NCBI GenBank assembly: GCA_026745465.1
Contig: JACYXH010000315.1
Coordinates: 275,001 to 339,000, forward strand
DNA from: Lota lota
Taxonomy: Eukaryota > Chordata > Actinopteri > Gadiformes > Lotidae
DNA length: 64,000 nucleotides
Direction: 5' to 3'
The notes beneath the pieces are model-generated. The model made no database searches. It was not told the origin of the DNA and saw only the letters and a program-made list of their open reading frames with translations. Shown here piece after piece: positions 45,553 through 61,571 of this stretch (the stretch's first letter is position 1; each line of letters opens with the position of its first letter). Both the position numbers and the translations under genes were made by a program.

Positions 45553-47884
45553 TTTTTACAGTAAACGTATTAAGAACAACGTCTCAGGGTTTTTTTTTTA
45601 TGTCCCTCGTCGGTAGGCCACTAACTTGGACATGTTGTGGGAAAAAAGAAATGCTTTCAATGGGAAAGTGGTAGAATGGGTGGATTCCTACTTCTTTAAC
45701 GCGCTAGTTAGCACAGAATCTGACATGAAGCGTTAGGGCAAAGTGTCTCCATGAGGCTATCAGCACAAAAAAGAGATGGTGTTTTCCTGGAGCTGGTAAG
45801 TGACACACAAGGACGGCTGGGATTTCTCTTTGCCGTTACCTTCCTATAAGCCAAGTGGAAGCCACGTCTCAGAGTGCGTATGAATTCATGAGCTAAATCA
45901 TTATATTCATACATATTCATATCCCTGCAAGACATGTCTGTTTTGCCATTATAGCCCTCAGTAAGTATTCTGGAAAATGTGTATATATAAATATATAAAT
46001 TCAGTCTAAAAGATTTATACGATTATACATATGGGAAAATACCATCTCTTTTTATCTCAAATATCTCAAATACTTTTTTTTTCAGTACGCAATTGCTTGC
46101 TTTTTTTCTGTTTATCTTTTCGTAGCTCATTGCTAGTTTCTACGCGCCCTGCTCCTCTCCTGAGTGGAGGACCCGGTTGTGAGGCTCATTTCTTGTTCTG
46201 TCAGCCTTTTGGCAGAAGCTCAGTCCTCCCGAGTCCCTCAGAGGCTGAATGATTCATGGGATCATCAGCATCCGCAGACACAGCGCGAGATAAGGCTGAT
46301 TCTGACGCATATCAGACAACATCCTGAAACGCTTTGCAATCAAAAACCCAAACACACAACTTGCATCTTTTTTATACAAATCTTTTTTTCCGTTGCAACT
46401 TTGGCAATCAATTTACATTTTCATTGACACACAGTTGTTAATTATATTTTTGTCTTTCAAAATGCAGAGTGTAACTCATATTTGATAGGGCATTCAAATG
46501 ACCAAATAAGGCATTCAGATGGAAATTGTGTTTTTGTTTACATATATTATATATATACACATATTAATTCAGTCTAATATTATATTCATACTATTCTCAG
46601 GAAAGCAGACTATCTTTAAGTATTATCTTTAGATTTCAAAGGATTTAAGGTAGGTCTGCATTGTTTTCCTTTAGAATATAAATGTGCAGGAAGACAGGAT
46701 TCAGGGTAACTGGTGCTGCCTCCAGTGAAATTAAGCTCTGTCTCTTTGTTTGTCTCCAAATGTATTCCAGTTTCAGAATTCCTCCCACCTTTCAACGTCA
46801 TGTATTCATCTGCTGCTCTGCGCGTGAAGCTTCAGGGTCATTGAGATTTTTTATTTCCCCTTGGCGTTGGATTTATTTGAAGCTTGGCCTGAAGGTCATC
46901 GCGGAATAAGACGACGAAGCCATTGTGGATGAGTTCCTCCACCTCACACCTCCCCTATTCCTTTTCACAGAGAAAGCGTCTCTCTTTGTGCTGCCGGGGG
47001 TTTGTGAGACGATCAGGCCACACCTGTGCCATGAGGAGAATTCCCCTGCTCTCTGCGGAGCGCTTATTCACCACAAGGCCGTGGCAGCCAGGGTTTCTGA
47101 AAGCTTTGGCAAAAAATTGCGAATGGCAATGATTCCACCAAGGAACCACAAGGAAGCAAAAAAAATAAGATGTGCACCGACTGCGTTTTGAGAAAGGGTT
47201 GGGCCTGTTTGCCTGTATAATGACTAATCGTTTGGCTGTGTGCGAGGGTAGGAAAAAATGGTGCTGCTGCTTTGGTTGGTGCTTTTGTGAATTAGCTGTG
47301 ATCTTGATATCCGGGCACTTGTGGTCTTATATTGAATATTACTCGTCTGAACATGAAATCTATAAATCTTCAGTGTGGATTGTTTGCAATATCATATCGT
47401 TATTAAACTGGCTTTATATGCGCTGTTCATGTCAAGGGTGCTTTTCTATCTGTAGAGTTTCATGAACGTTATGAGTTTTATTCTAAATTGTGTTTGAACC
47501 ATCGCTTCATTGAAAATATTGAGATGCACTAATATTAAATATATTTTGCATGGAAATATAGTTTCATTGTTTGAAATATCTTGGCAATACATATTGCAGG
47601 TTATTTGGAAACATGACAGAGATATTTGATATTTTATGGTATGGTTCCTTGGTGTGTTTTTAAGTCCATCTGTCTGTGCACATACAGGTAAGTAAACATG
47701 ATGAACTGAAAATAATTGATTATTGATTGGCTCACGTCTAAGAAGAATACAGGCTTGTTTCCTAACTGACAGGAGTAACAAACACATCAGACAAGGTTTT
47801 GGACACAGCCATTAAAACATCACATTCTTTAGTATTCAAATGACGACCGCAAACGATATTTAAACAATAAATCCTTTATTAATC

Positions 47885-47990
47885 TGCAAGTAAGGGTTGG
47901 CTGCAGGTAGAGAGCGGACATTGGGGTTCGAACCCAGAACCTGTCAGCTGGGTGCAAACCATTCACCGCCGGACTGGCCTTTCTGCTGAC
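47885..47990 (-). mobile_element. possible tRNA-derived SINE relic
   Basis: Read on the minus strand, GGGTTCGAACCCC is a perfect RNA polymerase III B-box. About 40 bases upstream, GGCGGTGAATGGTTTGCACC resembles an A-box of a tRNA-like head. No poly(A) tail or target duplication was found. A second, weaker head with GGTTCAAACC lies at about 48,155 in the same orientation. Confidence 0.3.
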
Positions 47991-48960
47991 GATATTGTGC
48001 ATGTGTTATTTATGTCTCATCAATTTATCAACGGAGTGAAAGTGAAATGCTAATGGCGCACCACACTCTGTTTAGGCTGACTGCAGCATCTTCCACAGTG
48101 GTGCCATATATATCCCCACTTTCCCCTTCAAGAGAAGAGCCTGAGACGGGGGTTTGAACCTTCGTCTGCGTTTGGCTGCTGGCTGTGAACCGGGGACTGA
48201 GCAGCTCCACTGCTGACGCGGTGTGCAAACGTGTGTCGCAAATCTGAAGTATATCTATTAGTTCAACTGATTTAATGTGCTCCGGCAGGCCTACCCAGAA
48301 CACCCCTCTGCTGCTCGCCCTCATGACATGCATTTTTAATAAGCATATTAGATAAACACCTTAAGATGTCACAGAGCAGTCAGGGAGCACCGAGCCTGCG
48401 CCATTGGCTGCGGCAGATATGGATTGGGCTATTTACAGCATAGCGTAGCGTAGCTAGTCCTCTGCCCCTGGCTAAGAAACGGACAGTATAAGATACATAT
48501 AAACACGAGCGCATCCGAGGCGGGTTCCTATACAGGACGTCTCGGCAGTACATTGAGGTCCGATGTTCCAGAACATGACACGACAGCAGGGAGCGGGCCA
48601 CGTGTGTCTCGTAGCGCCAGACATGTTGGTCGTACTGTTGACTGTGGATCCGAGAAGCGGGCCGTGGTTGGACTCGAGGTCCCCAGCGTCTCCACAGGAC
48701 TTAAGTCTGGCAGCGCGAGTCAACCCGTGGCGCTGGGGGCTGCGCACAGATCAATATTTGAGGAGGCGAGGGGTGAAAGCGGGATGACTCCCCCGGCCTG
48801 TCCCTTGTGTTGTGTGGCGCCGTGCCGTCGACGATGACTCCGCCGCCCATGACATTCAGCGCCGCACAATCTCCCCCCCCCCACCCCACACTCTCTCTCT
48901 TTTGCTCTCCCTCCCGCTCTGTCATCTACCCCCTTTTCTCTGTATCTATGCCCAATGTGA

Positions 48961-48962
<2 letters not shown>

Positions 48963-49026
<64 letters not shown>
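48963..49026. repeat. (CA)32 microsatellite
   Basis: 64 bases of CA dinucleotides. Confidence 0.97.
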
Positions 49027-49028
<2 letters not shown>

Positions 49029-49639
49029 GTAAGCCATGTGCTGTCAGTGGCGTCAGCCTGCAGGTACAGTGGTGAGCTGAGCCCCGGTGGCCAGGCAGCT
49101 CTCCAGGGCTAGCCCTCCCGTCCTCCACCTAGACGGCTCCCTCCTAATGAGCTCTGTCACCATGGCATTTGACACAAGCCGTCAGTAGAGCACAGTTGAC
49201 AGACATTAGGACTTCTGTATATCCAGGATATCTTTGCCCTCCGTCCCAAGAAGTGGAAACCCTGACTCGGACCACGATGACCTTAAATTCTTATTTTTAT
49301 CCAGAGGGGCCGGCTCCGCTTCTTCTATATGTTGATTATAGCTCGTTCTTTGAAGCCACGACACCACTGACTTAACCTTAATCTGTGTTCTTTGGTTAGT
49401 CTCACAAATAAGGCTTTAGATTAGCAACAGCCCTGATTTTTCTTACATTTTGTGATGACCCGATAAGAGTCGTTGCAATGCAAAATCCTAAATAAACATA
49501 AATATACCGTAACCTGAGGCTAATCAAGACTTTGTGGCCGTTACAAACACAACGTCTCCCCACAATAACAAATAATTTCATGATTCATTACTAAACTATG
49601 ACCAAGATCATTACTAAAAATAAAATCCTTATGGTCCTC

Positions 49640-50620
49640 TACTTCCGAAATGGAGGCGGTGATTGCGATGTGACGTCACGATGTACAAGCCCTATATTTC
49701 CTGTTCAGTTTATATTCCATATATTCAAATACAGCTAGTCTTCATGGTTTATGGTTAATTGTGCCTGATGGTCCTGCTGTTATTCATGAAACGCGTAGTA
49801 ATATGTTTTGTTAACTGCAAACTGCATGAGGAGATTCCCGAGCTATTTCTCGGGAATCGAAAAAAAATACATCCATTGTCTAAATGTGATGGGTTAGAGC
49901 AACCAATCACGTTTAGGGATACAGCTGCCATCTGGCTGGCTCCGCCCACTTAGTGCCTTAAAGAAAACCACCCGTGCGAGCGGAACAATTTCAAAGTGCA
50001 AAGTGTGCAACTCTGCACGAGCGAAAAGACAGCATGCGCCAGGGGCGAACAGTTGCGTGCTGCTTCACTTTATGTGCGCGCTCAATGAATGACTTTCTCC
50101 TCGCAGGCTTTATTATTGCTCTCGCGAGCAGAGAAATTCGTCAGCTCGCAGTAATAATTGTGCGCCAGATGTGTTAGCTATGGACGATTTTTGCCAGTAA
50201 TAGGCCATTAACAGTATGCAGGTTAAAACATTGTTGTAAAGGTTTCAAAACACTGTGTAGATTGGCCTCTATAGAAATACACTTATTAAAATCCCCTTCT
50301 GAAAGCTTCGTCTACTTGCGCGAATCTATTCATCTTCGGTAGAATATCTTTAAACGAAACAGGAAACAAGGCGTAACGCCCTATGTCCTTTCCTAACCAC
50401 TTTTCCCTGACGTCATGAGGTCAAGGTGAGATGTGAAGGAGAATTCGTAAGGAGCTCACCAAGGAAACGACCTACAATCCGACTGCGTGTACGCAAAGTA
50501 ACTATGCGAGGCGGATGTTACGGACGGGGGCCTGCGGCGGTCAAACTACAAACTACTACAATGTTCCGAACATGGACTGCTGAAAGCGCAACTTAAGATA
50601 CTTCGCCCCGTGAGTTTGTA
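49640..50620 (+). promoter_or_regulatory. promoter-like region with two TGACGTCA sites
   Basis: Two perfect TGACGTCA cAMP-response palindromes (about 49672 and 50408), a CCAAT box (AACCAATCACG, about 49899) and a GC-type box (GGCTCCGCCC, about 49938) lie inside a low-repeat stretch. A possible donor follows (GCCCC, then GTGAGTTTG, about 50610). No coding exon could be tied to it. It might start a non-coding RNA, or be a conserved enhancer or chance. Confidence 0.2.
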
Positions 50621-50860
50621 CCGTTTTTGTTTTCATGCTGGCTGTATAAACGTGGACAACCCGGTGGTTGAAATGGTGACAAACGAAATGGTAGTCGCAT
50701 TGAGAATGGTTGCTCACACTCATCCTCCAGTCCACTCATATTTATCGATATGAATCCATTTAGTATGATTATATGAACATCATGTCATTTTAATCGTTTG
50801 TTTCCGTGAACGGCCGAATTGTGCGTCGCTTTAAATGTTCCTGCCACAAGGAGTTACGGG

Positions 50861-51165
50861 AAGGCATTATCTCCTTTCATTTGGTAAAGGATGCTCCAGT
50901 GTACCATAGTTTAAAGGAGATAAGAAAGGAGGCATTGAAGCACCTTTCTTGGCAATTAGAGAATTCGAACGGCTCTTATCATGGCTGCCACTTCAGGGTC
51001 ATTTCACTTATAGTGAGGAACCTTCCCAAGCAAAAACGACTATTCGACTGCAGCTCCAGAGAATTCAAACAGCTCTTATCATGTCTGCCACTTAAGATAC
51101 TCCCGGGTCATTTCAAACTGTAAGGAACCTTCCTAAAAAGAAGACTATTGGACCGGAGCCCCAGA
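50861..51165. repeat. 100-bp diverged tandem duplication with an adjoining hairpin
   Basis: GAATTCGAACGGCTCTTATC at 50961 and GAATTCAAACAGCTCTTATC at 51061 head two units sharing CTGCCACTT, GGGTCATTTCA, AGGAACCTTCC and GACTATT. Just upstream, TTATCTCCTTT (50867-50877) pairs with AAAGGAGATAA (50913-50923). A 105-codon frame over it is not recognised as a protein. Confidence 0.75.
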
Positions 51166-51802
51166 CGCTGTGCTGTCTCCCCCAGAAGTTGTACTAGGAC
51201 ATTCGGGACTAGGCTACTGTCAACAACATTTTTTAATTATATATTTTCCTAAGTAAATGGGTTCTACTCCTTATGCATTTTCTTTTCTTTTTTCTTTTTT
51301 ACACCAACATGTGCAACAGCTGAGCCTTAAAATAAACTACATTGGCTGAGACTTTTATTTCCCCTCGTTCCTTGTCTCCTCGTTCACGGGTTGCAAAGGT
51401 CTTGCGTTGCATTATAGGTCGATCCACTTTGCACAATATCCGCCTCATGGCGGCTCGCCAGCACAGCCAAGATGGGTGCTAGGTGTGCTACCCCTCTATA
51501 GGCTGCACGTTCTCCTCTGCATCCATAGTGACCGCTGTAAACATTCCTTTACTCCCCGGAATTCCTTTTTCCTGTGCTTCCTTTCATACCCTATTCCAAT
51601 GAAGCGTGCAGCCCCCGGAGAGGATAATGTGACGATGACAGCGCCACTTGGAGTGAGCGGGAGCTCAGGGTGAAGTCACGGCACCACTGCTGTGAGTCAC
51701 CAGACCTGACGGACACAATCGCTCCTCTTGTTTACAGTTTTTACAACTGTAAAAGTGTCATGAAAGTAAAAAAACAAACAAAAACAAGTATAATGTTCAG
51801 TG

Positions 51803-51854
<52 letters not shown>
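51803..51854. repeat. (TA)26 microsatellite
   Basis: About 52 bases of TA. Confidence 0.95.
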
Positions 51855-51858
<4 letters not shown>

Positions 51859-52080
51859 ATACTATATATTATATAGTATATTGAAGAATCGGAAGTATTT
51901 GCACTTCATTTTCCTTATAGCATAAAATGATCCACTATCGTTTCCCATGCACCTTACAATCTTCACCCAAACACACTACACCAACCCCCCCCCACTATGT
52001 CTAAAGGTCACTATTGAAAAGCTGCAGCAGTGCAGCAAAAAGAGCAAAGGTAATCGCTAGGGGAGACATGTATTGACACC

Positions 52081-52292
52081 CGCTTGTGGGTGTGTGTATG
52101 TGTACTAGTGTGTGTGTGTGTACTAGTGGGTGGGTGTGCATGTGTGTGTGCGTGTGTGGGTACTAGTGCGTGGGTGTGTGTGTGTACTAGTGGGTGTCTG
52201 TGGGTGTGTACTAGTGTGTGTGTGTGGGTGCGTGTGTACTAGTGCGTGTGTGTACTAGTGGGTGTGGGTGTGTACTAGTGCGTGTGTGTGGG
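52081..52292. repeat. TG-rich minisatellite with TACTAGT landmarks
   Basis: TACTAGT occurs eight times (52103, 52121, 52161, 52184, 52209, 52237, 52252, 52272), separated by variable GTG-rich spacers of 8-33 bases. Confidence 0.9.
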
Positions 52293-53434
52293 TGCTTTGG
52301 GGACCTGCAGCAGCAGGCTGTTAGACAATGTGAAGTGGAGGTGAATGCTGGGCGGCTGCAGAGCCGTGTGACCTTTGATCTGTGGCCCGCCTCACGCATC
52401 ACGGATCCCCCCCCCCCACGCACCAGAGGACCTCCTGACTCTGATGTGTTTTGACTCCTGTCACCTTTGGGTGTCGTCAAGATACTGTGACATGGACAGG
52501 ATGTGTGTGTAGGGGGTGTGTTTCCTTGGCCTAAAATGCTCTACGGGTGACCGAGAGAGAGAGGGTGAATGTGGAGAGGACTCCCCCCCTCCCCCCTCAT
52601 ACCATACTTTCCAAACTCCAGACATCGAGCCGGGTGTGCTGCAGGTTTAGTGTCGGCTCCGTTACCGTATGAACCGGTGCTAACGTAATGCTATCGGTCC
52701 AAGGGTTTCTTTTCTTTCCGTAAACGTTGTCTTTGCATGCTAGCTTGTTGCAGGAGGCCGTTTGTAGCATTGAGTGAACCGATTACGCAGACAAACACAG
52801 GACCTGTGTGCGGCTGATGAGATTTATCTGTAGCGCGTGTGATTAATCCTCCCAGGCAGACTGACGCTTTCGGCTTATTCTATAGCTCTGCAACGCTCTA
52901 CAGTGTTTAAGCATTGTTGGATTCTGCCGTACCAAAGAAACATTTGGTATTGCTTCAAGGCTAAAGGACAGTGTGGCCATCTCTTCACTTTAGCTCTAAG
53001 GTTCATCACAAAAGGAGACATTCATGTTCCCAAACAATAAACAATCACCACTGTGAGATTTTGCGATTTCCATCAATCGCAAAGAGTGTGACTTTGGATG
53101 GGTTGACACTCGCCGCTGAATGGCAATGGAATTTAGAAAGAGGGCAAAACGCAAATGGATGTTGGCAAAGAGCTCTTCAATCCTGTGTGTTTTGTGTCTG
53201 AAAGTGGACTCAGCTTTTGTTCGTTTTTTTATTCAGTAATGCCGGTCGGGCTTATGGCAATATGTGACTGTAGGGAAAACATGTTTTGTATAATCATCTG
53301 TTATTTCTTACATTGCATCCATATTCACCTCATTGTCAAAGCGATTCCATGTAGAAGCAGCCAACCATTTTCTTTTTCTCAATAGCTTCTTCATTCTCAC
53401 TCTTTTCTCTTTGTCTCTCGCCCCACCCAACAGT

Positions 53435-53566
<132 letters not shown>

Positions 53567-53837
53567 AGCATGCACAAATGTGCACAGTTAATATAGAAGA
53601 GAGTGCACATCATGTTCTCTCGTAGTTTTATTTAGACCCTTTATCTGACCATAAATTGACTGCATTCAAAAGGAGGAATGGATGTAATTATTCCATGCAC
53701 TCTATAACATGCTCCGTAAATGTGCTTTCAAAATAAGACCAGGTGCGTTTCAGGATATTCCTAATGACTCTTTCCTGGGGAACTCACTCGATGTATTGTT
53801 TGTTTGTAATCTCTCACTTACTGCCGCAGTCTGCAGC

Positions 53838-53937
53838 CAGGAAAGAGAGAGCGAGAGAGAAAGAGAGAGAGGGAGAAGGACAGGGAGAGATGGAGGGAGT
53901 GAGTGAGAGACAGATACAGAGAGAGAGAGAGAGAAGA
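53838..53937. repeat. degenerate (GA)n repeat
   Basis: GA-rich stretch with GGGA, GACA and GTGA interruptions. Confidence 0.88.
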
Positions 53938-54095
53938 ATATTGAATAGCATTTTCCACTTCGCCTGAGGAAAAAAAAACTAAACAAAACGCTGAAATTGA
54001 AATATGTATTCAGTGTCGAGGGAGCTGTAATTGGTTTTGTGGTTTTAAGGTCAGACGCCATGTTTACCCATGATGCTAACAGAGCACCTTTTTAG

Positions 54096-54222
<127 letters not shown>

Positions 54223-54904
54223 CATGTGGAGCTCTCCTCTTCGTGGATGCGTGCTCCACCACTACACTTTGTATCAGACCGAGCTGCACTGGATTACACA
54301 GAATGGAAGCCAATGGGTCACTGGATAAGAAGTCTTCTCTGTTACCACAAATCCACAGATTAAAGGCAGAGCTGAGAGCCAGGGGCCAACCGGTCTGCAA
54401 ACAGCCTTTGAAAGGTCTCCTGGCTTCGGCTTAGCCCGTATGCTAGTTTGGGCGCAATGCACAGATAAAGTCTCTTTAAATTCCCACTGCGTGTCGGCGG
54501 AATTAAATACATCCGGGTCACCCAAAGGTCACGCAGAGTGTCGTGGTGCTACCTAAGGCTGTGAAGTCAGTCATGCGTGAGAACAATCTGTACTACGGTC
54601 AATACATAAACACAACACTAGTCATTTGGCTATTAATGACTTTCAGGAAAATATTTTTCATATTTACCGTTTTCCACTTTAGTGTAGTATTAAGTATGGT
54701 GGTATGCAGTATGCGTTTTTGCGTCACCATAACCAGCGTGGGGATGTTGTTCAGGTGCTTTAGACCTCTCAATGGCTTTACAGGGAGGTCACAGGTAACA
54801 CAACACACTATCCTTTTATGTTTTAGTGGGAGTGAATTCTGCCGTGTTTGGCTGAATGGCTGCGCATTCACTTCATTTGTGCTCCAGCAAGGGGCTGAGG
54901 GTGT

Positions 54905-54963
54905 TTGGTGGGTGGGTGGGTAGGTGGGTGGGTGGGTGGGTGGGTGGGTGGGTGTGTGGGTGG
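54905..54963. repeat. (GGGT)n microsatellite
   Basis: About 14 GGGT-type units with one AGGT and one TGTG interruption. G3 runs every four bases make it a good quadruplex candidate. Confidence 0.92.
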
Positions 54964-55213
54964 GCATGGGTAGCAGTCATTACAGTAGTGCGGGAGGCAG
55001 GGTGTAGGGAGGTAAAGAGAACGTGTTGAGTAGCACGGCTCTTTGCTTGCGTTGCACCGCGGCTGGATGGCTGTTGGTGACAGCCCTTGTGTCGTCTCGT
55101 CTGCTCCAATGAGCGCAGGGAATCTGGGTCACTTCCAGCCGGCTCACAGGCTCACCGTTCCCCTCGTCTTCCCTCCTCCCGCCCAGGGCAGCGTGCAGCC
55201 CCGCTACATGCTA

Positions 55214-55393
<180 letters not shown>

Positions 55394-56139
55394 GTTGTCT
55401 TCTTAGTCCATTAATTTTACAGTAGCCTTCAGCTCATTGTTCTTTATGTCCCTGTTGGCTTTTTAGCCTGCCAGCTATGAAGTCCAACTTTTTATTTCCC
55501 CCTTTTTGGTCCATGTTGTGCTGCTTCCTTAACTGTATAATGGGTTAAAATAATATGCACAAGAATTTGAAGATTTACAGAATTACTAGCAGTTCTCATA
55601 ATTAACAAACCACCATCGTTAGTCCTACTTTTAGGGAAAAACGAATAATAATAATATTAACAACAATAAAATAATAATATCATTATGTAATAATTGTTAT
55701 ATGATTAATATTCATAAGAATCATAATTGTAATGCCACTAAAAAAAGTCAATACTGAAACAACATTTGACGTTTCTTTAATTAGCTCAATAGGCCTAAAG
55801 GTTGTTCTCTTTGCTGTTAAAGTCGGAGAGACTGAATGCAAGCGATGCCTTGGCTACTTTGAGCTTAGCTTTAAGCGGTTGATTTCTGATGCCTAGACCT
55901 CCATTCGTCGTTACAGTTCGTGACGTTCGTGAGATTTTACAGTAATGTGTTCATAGACCCTTTCAGAAAATATAAAAAATTACAAACACAATTTAAAAGC
56001 ATTTCATGAGATCACAAGGTGGGATGGAAACCAGGCCATGGTTCATGTTTGGGCCTAAAGCGAATAACGTATACAATGTAGGCCTACATGGCTGTAAACA
56101 AACGGACAAAGGAAAATAGAGATGCTTGAATGAGAGCCA

Positions 56140-56227
56140 GTGTGTGGGGCAGTGTTGTGTGTGGGGCAGCGTTGTGTGTGGGGCAGTGGTGTGTGTGGGG
56201 CAGTGGTGTGTGTGGGGCAGCGTTGTG
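56140..56227. repeat. 17-bp minisatellite, about 5 copies
   Basis: TGTGTGGGGCAGTGTTG and close variants repeat five times. Confidence 0.9.
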
Positions 56228-56974
56228 CTCGGTGATTTTGGTGACCGCATAGGCCTGCGATCCGCTGGCACGGTGTTAATGTGGTGGTGATAGCCCTAAT
56301 CTGATATAGCTGTGGTTTACAACTTCAACGGCAATAAAGAGCAAACGTTTTGATAATGGATGTTTCTGTAATGGAAAAACACTGCGACGAAAATTACGTT
56401 TTTTGTCACTTTGTCATAAATTATGTAATTGTCTGCCAGGCGCATGGCTGTGGTTAGGTACAATAATTTACCAACTTTTGTTTATGGTATAGGAAGGACC
56501 CGTGTTATTTATGAATGGGCTAAATTTAGGTGTGTGTATGCCTGCAAGATTAATTATTCACGGCCATTTTAATATGAACAAAATCACCTTGTGTGTCTTT
56601 TTTAACGTTAGGCCTACCGCTCTTGGTTTCTGATGCGTCTTATCCTTTATTTATGATTACTCAGTGTTCGGTGCTAAACCCATAATAATATGGATTTATG
56701 AATACCGAGCCTACTAGTAAGAACTTAAATCGTTTTAATCCGTCTGCTGCTCTCGCATGGGGCTCAGACCATCTGCTTACTCGGCAAATTCACCAACTCT
56801 TATTTTTGGGAAACATTTATAATTTGCCCATAATGGATAAAATAATATTTTCTCACTAATATCTGAAAATGAACAGCTTCTTGTGCAGAAGCCAGGCCTC
56901 TCATAACCGAAACGAGGAGGCTATATTTCATCCAAAAGAAGCCAGAGGGCATTCGGTTGAATACACACTACCGC

Positions 56975-57124
<150 letters not shown>

Positions 57125-57939
57125 TGCTGTGAAATAATATCAGGCTTTTTCGTCAGAATGAACTTTACCACTGTATCCAGCCATGAAATGATCTGAACCG
57201 ACACTTCAAACCATCTGCGCTATCTATCCGCCCTCTTATTTTCTAAATCCGCCCGTGCACAAAACGGAGTGTGTCTGATACTAAGGCTCGGCAGTGGAAT
57301 CATAATTCGATACACAAACATATAATATTTCCCTGAAACATTTAGGCATCCAGCTCGCTTTGGTGTGGTGCCACTCGTGCGTAAAGACTAAAGAAGCCGC
57401 TCCGTGTGCAGGCTATAGGCGGTTTTAGCCTTTTCAGTCCCGCGGTCGCTCATTTATATCAGGCGGCTGCAGTTTAAATAAGGACAGGGAGTTTACAGTC
57501 ATTCCCATGGTGTTTGTGTTTCTTACGTTTCTTCTGTTTAGTGCAATGTGTGCCAATTGCAACGTACATTTCACATTGCGCATGGACCTAATTAAATAAA
57601 GAATTAAATCTCCCTATCCAATTAAAAAAAGAAAAGAATACAAATACAATAATCTTCTTCTAAAAATTCCAAACAAACGTCTGCTATTAGAATGAACTGT
57701 ATCTTGGATGCTGGCGGTTCGTGTGCTATTTTAGGATCCAGGCGTCCATGTTGTATGGCACTTCAGGAGACTGGAAGAGCTGTATTTTTGTAACACTGCT
57801 TGGCACAAAAAGGAGAGGGTGTTGGAAAACACGGAAGCCAATTAAATGTTTGAAGACGTAAAGCAAAGGTCAAAATGTTTAGGCTACGATTTAAAAGTGC
57901 CGTTGAGCACTGGGAGGTGCTGAAATATCTTGCCGCTCC

Positions 57940-59901
<1,962 letters not shown>

Positions 59902-60422
59902 TGGCGCACGAAGCCGTCCGCGCGTAAAGTGAGAGCGACGGAGAAAGACAATCTAGGACAGACACAGTGCCTGCGCTGAAAACACACACACACACACAAC
60001 TGTCATTCGATGGCAACAAAAACACTAGGGACGGAATTGCCGTCTCAAGCCTACTTTCATATTGTTTTCGTGTGGATAAATCTAACGACGGATGGAAAAT
60101 ATTCCCGATCACAATTCCCTCTAAGGGAGGACGGACGAACTAATGCCTCAAGACGAAAGCGAATTGAAAAAAAAAGGAAACTGAAGACATTTGAACGCCT
60201 GACCTGCTATTTTCTGTGGGTATTTCATGTTGAAAGACTGTGATATTTTTAATTTACTTTCAAAGTTTTATAAATAATGTTTATTTACTTATTTAAACGA
60301 TTGGCTTTGTCTCTTAGGTTTTCATAGTGATTTGCTTGGTGTTTTTAATATTTACTTGGTGAGCATGTGCGCTTTAGTGGAAATGTGATTCAGTAAAAAA
60401 AAAAAAAAAGTAAAGATAACTT

Positions 60423-60428
60423 AATAAA
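60423..60428 (+). terminator. six6 poly(A) signal
   Basis: AATAAA lies 522 bases after the six6 stop codon in an AT-rich 3' UTR. TGTTGAC and GCAAGTTTAG follow. No earlier AATAAA is seen. Confidence 0.5.
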
Positions 60429-60874
60429 ATATTTGTTGACAAAATAACGCAAGTTTAGTCCTTTATTCTTGGAGGTGATAACACAAATCTAGGACAATTA
60501 ATTAATTCGGCATCATTATGGATTCATGATATTGTAAAATTTACGAATAGGCTAATATCTCCGGTGTGATTGTGATGGAAACGTGTCGTGGTGCTGATGC
60601 TGCGTCGCTGCAGACCGAGCGAGGCCTAATTTGCCAACATGTTATGCGTCAACTAATGCAGGGTGACTGCATGCGAGGGGTCAAAGAAAGGCCGATCACC
60701 AGCACAAATGACAAGTGATGTTAAAAAAGATTTGGTTCGCTTAGCCTAAACGATATAGATATTTAAAAAAAAAGAGCTAACATACTGCTTGGTACCTTCT
60801 TTGTGGAATTTGAGCTAATAATATAATATTCAGACCAACCGCAAACGGACTATCTCGAGAACGCTATTAGGATG

Positions 60875-60986
60875 AAAATGCCATTAATATCCAGACACGC
60901 AAACTATTGTGTAAATAATCATCACAATAAAAAATGCCATTAATATCCAGACACGCAAACTATTGTGTAAATAATCATCACAATAA
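60875..60986. repeat. perfect tandem duplication, 56 bp x 2
   Basis: The unit starting AAAATGCCATTAATATCCAG at 60875 is repeated without change from 60931. Perfect identity points to a recent event. Confidence 0.95.
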
Positions 60987-61571
60987 AAAACGAACTAATG
61001 CATAGCCCAAATAACTACAGCAGGTGGATAAATATCTTTATTATCTTCAAAATAAATAACATTAAGAAAATAATTGCATGTGCCACGCGCGTATGGGCCT
61101 GCCCGGTTAATACACGGCTTACACCCTACACGGTTAAATTAGGCATTACTAAGATCATTTTTACCTCCTGAAATTAGCTTAGCATCTAAAAAAAAATCGT
61201 TGTTAATGCCGAATGTTATCAAGCACAGAGGAAACGGAAGTAAAAACGGCCCCGTTTTGCAACCGTAGCCTACATCTCGCCTACTGGGTGAGGTAAGGTG
61301 TGTTTACAAAATGTCTTTGACTTGCATCAAGCAGGCCACAGTCCCGGGATTGTAAGGGGAAGGGGAGGCAAGTAAAGGGAAGAATAGGGGTCTTTTCTAT
61401 TTCTTTCAAATCATGGGGACAAAATGGCCGAATATTTCCGTTTCTTTTGTGTGTAAGTGCAAGCAGGGGAACACATGAAAAAGTCTTTCTAGCAGTCAAT
61501 AAGGTTGTCAAACTGGTCAGCAGTAATCAGTGCTAATGATGGGGTGTAGGGTCCCCGCCCGAACAAAAGAT

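Noticed and set aside
46925-47191. 88-codon frame in the gene-free block
   Set aside because: No recognisable domain. It overlaps other frames of similar length, as expected by chance.
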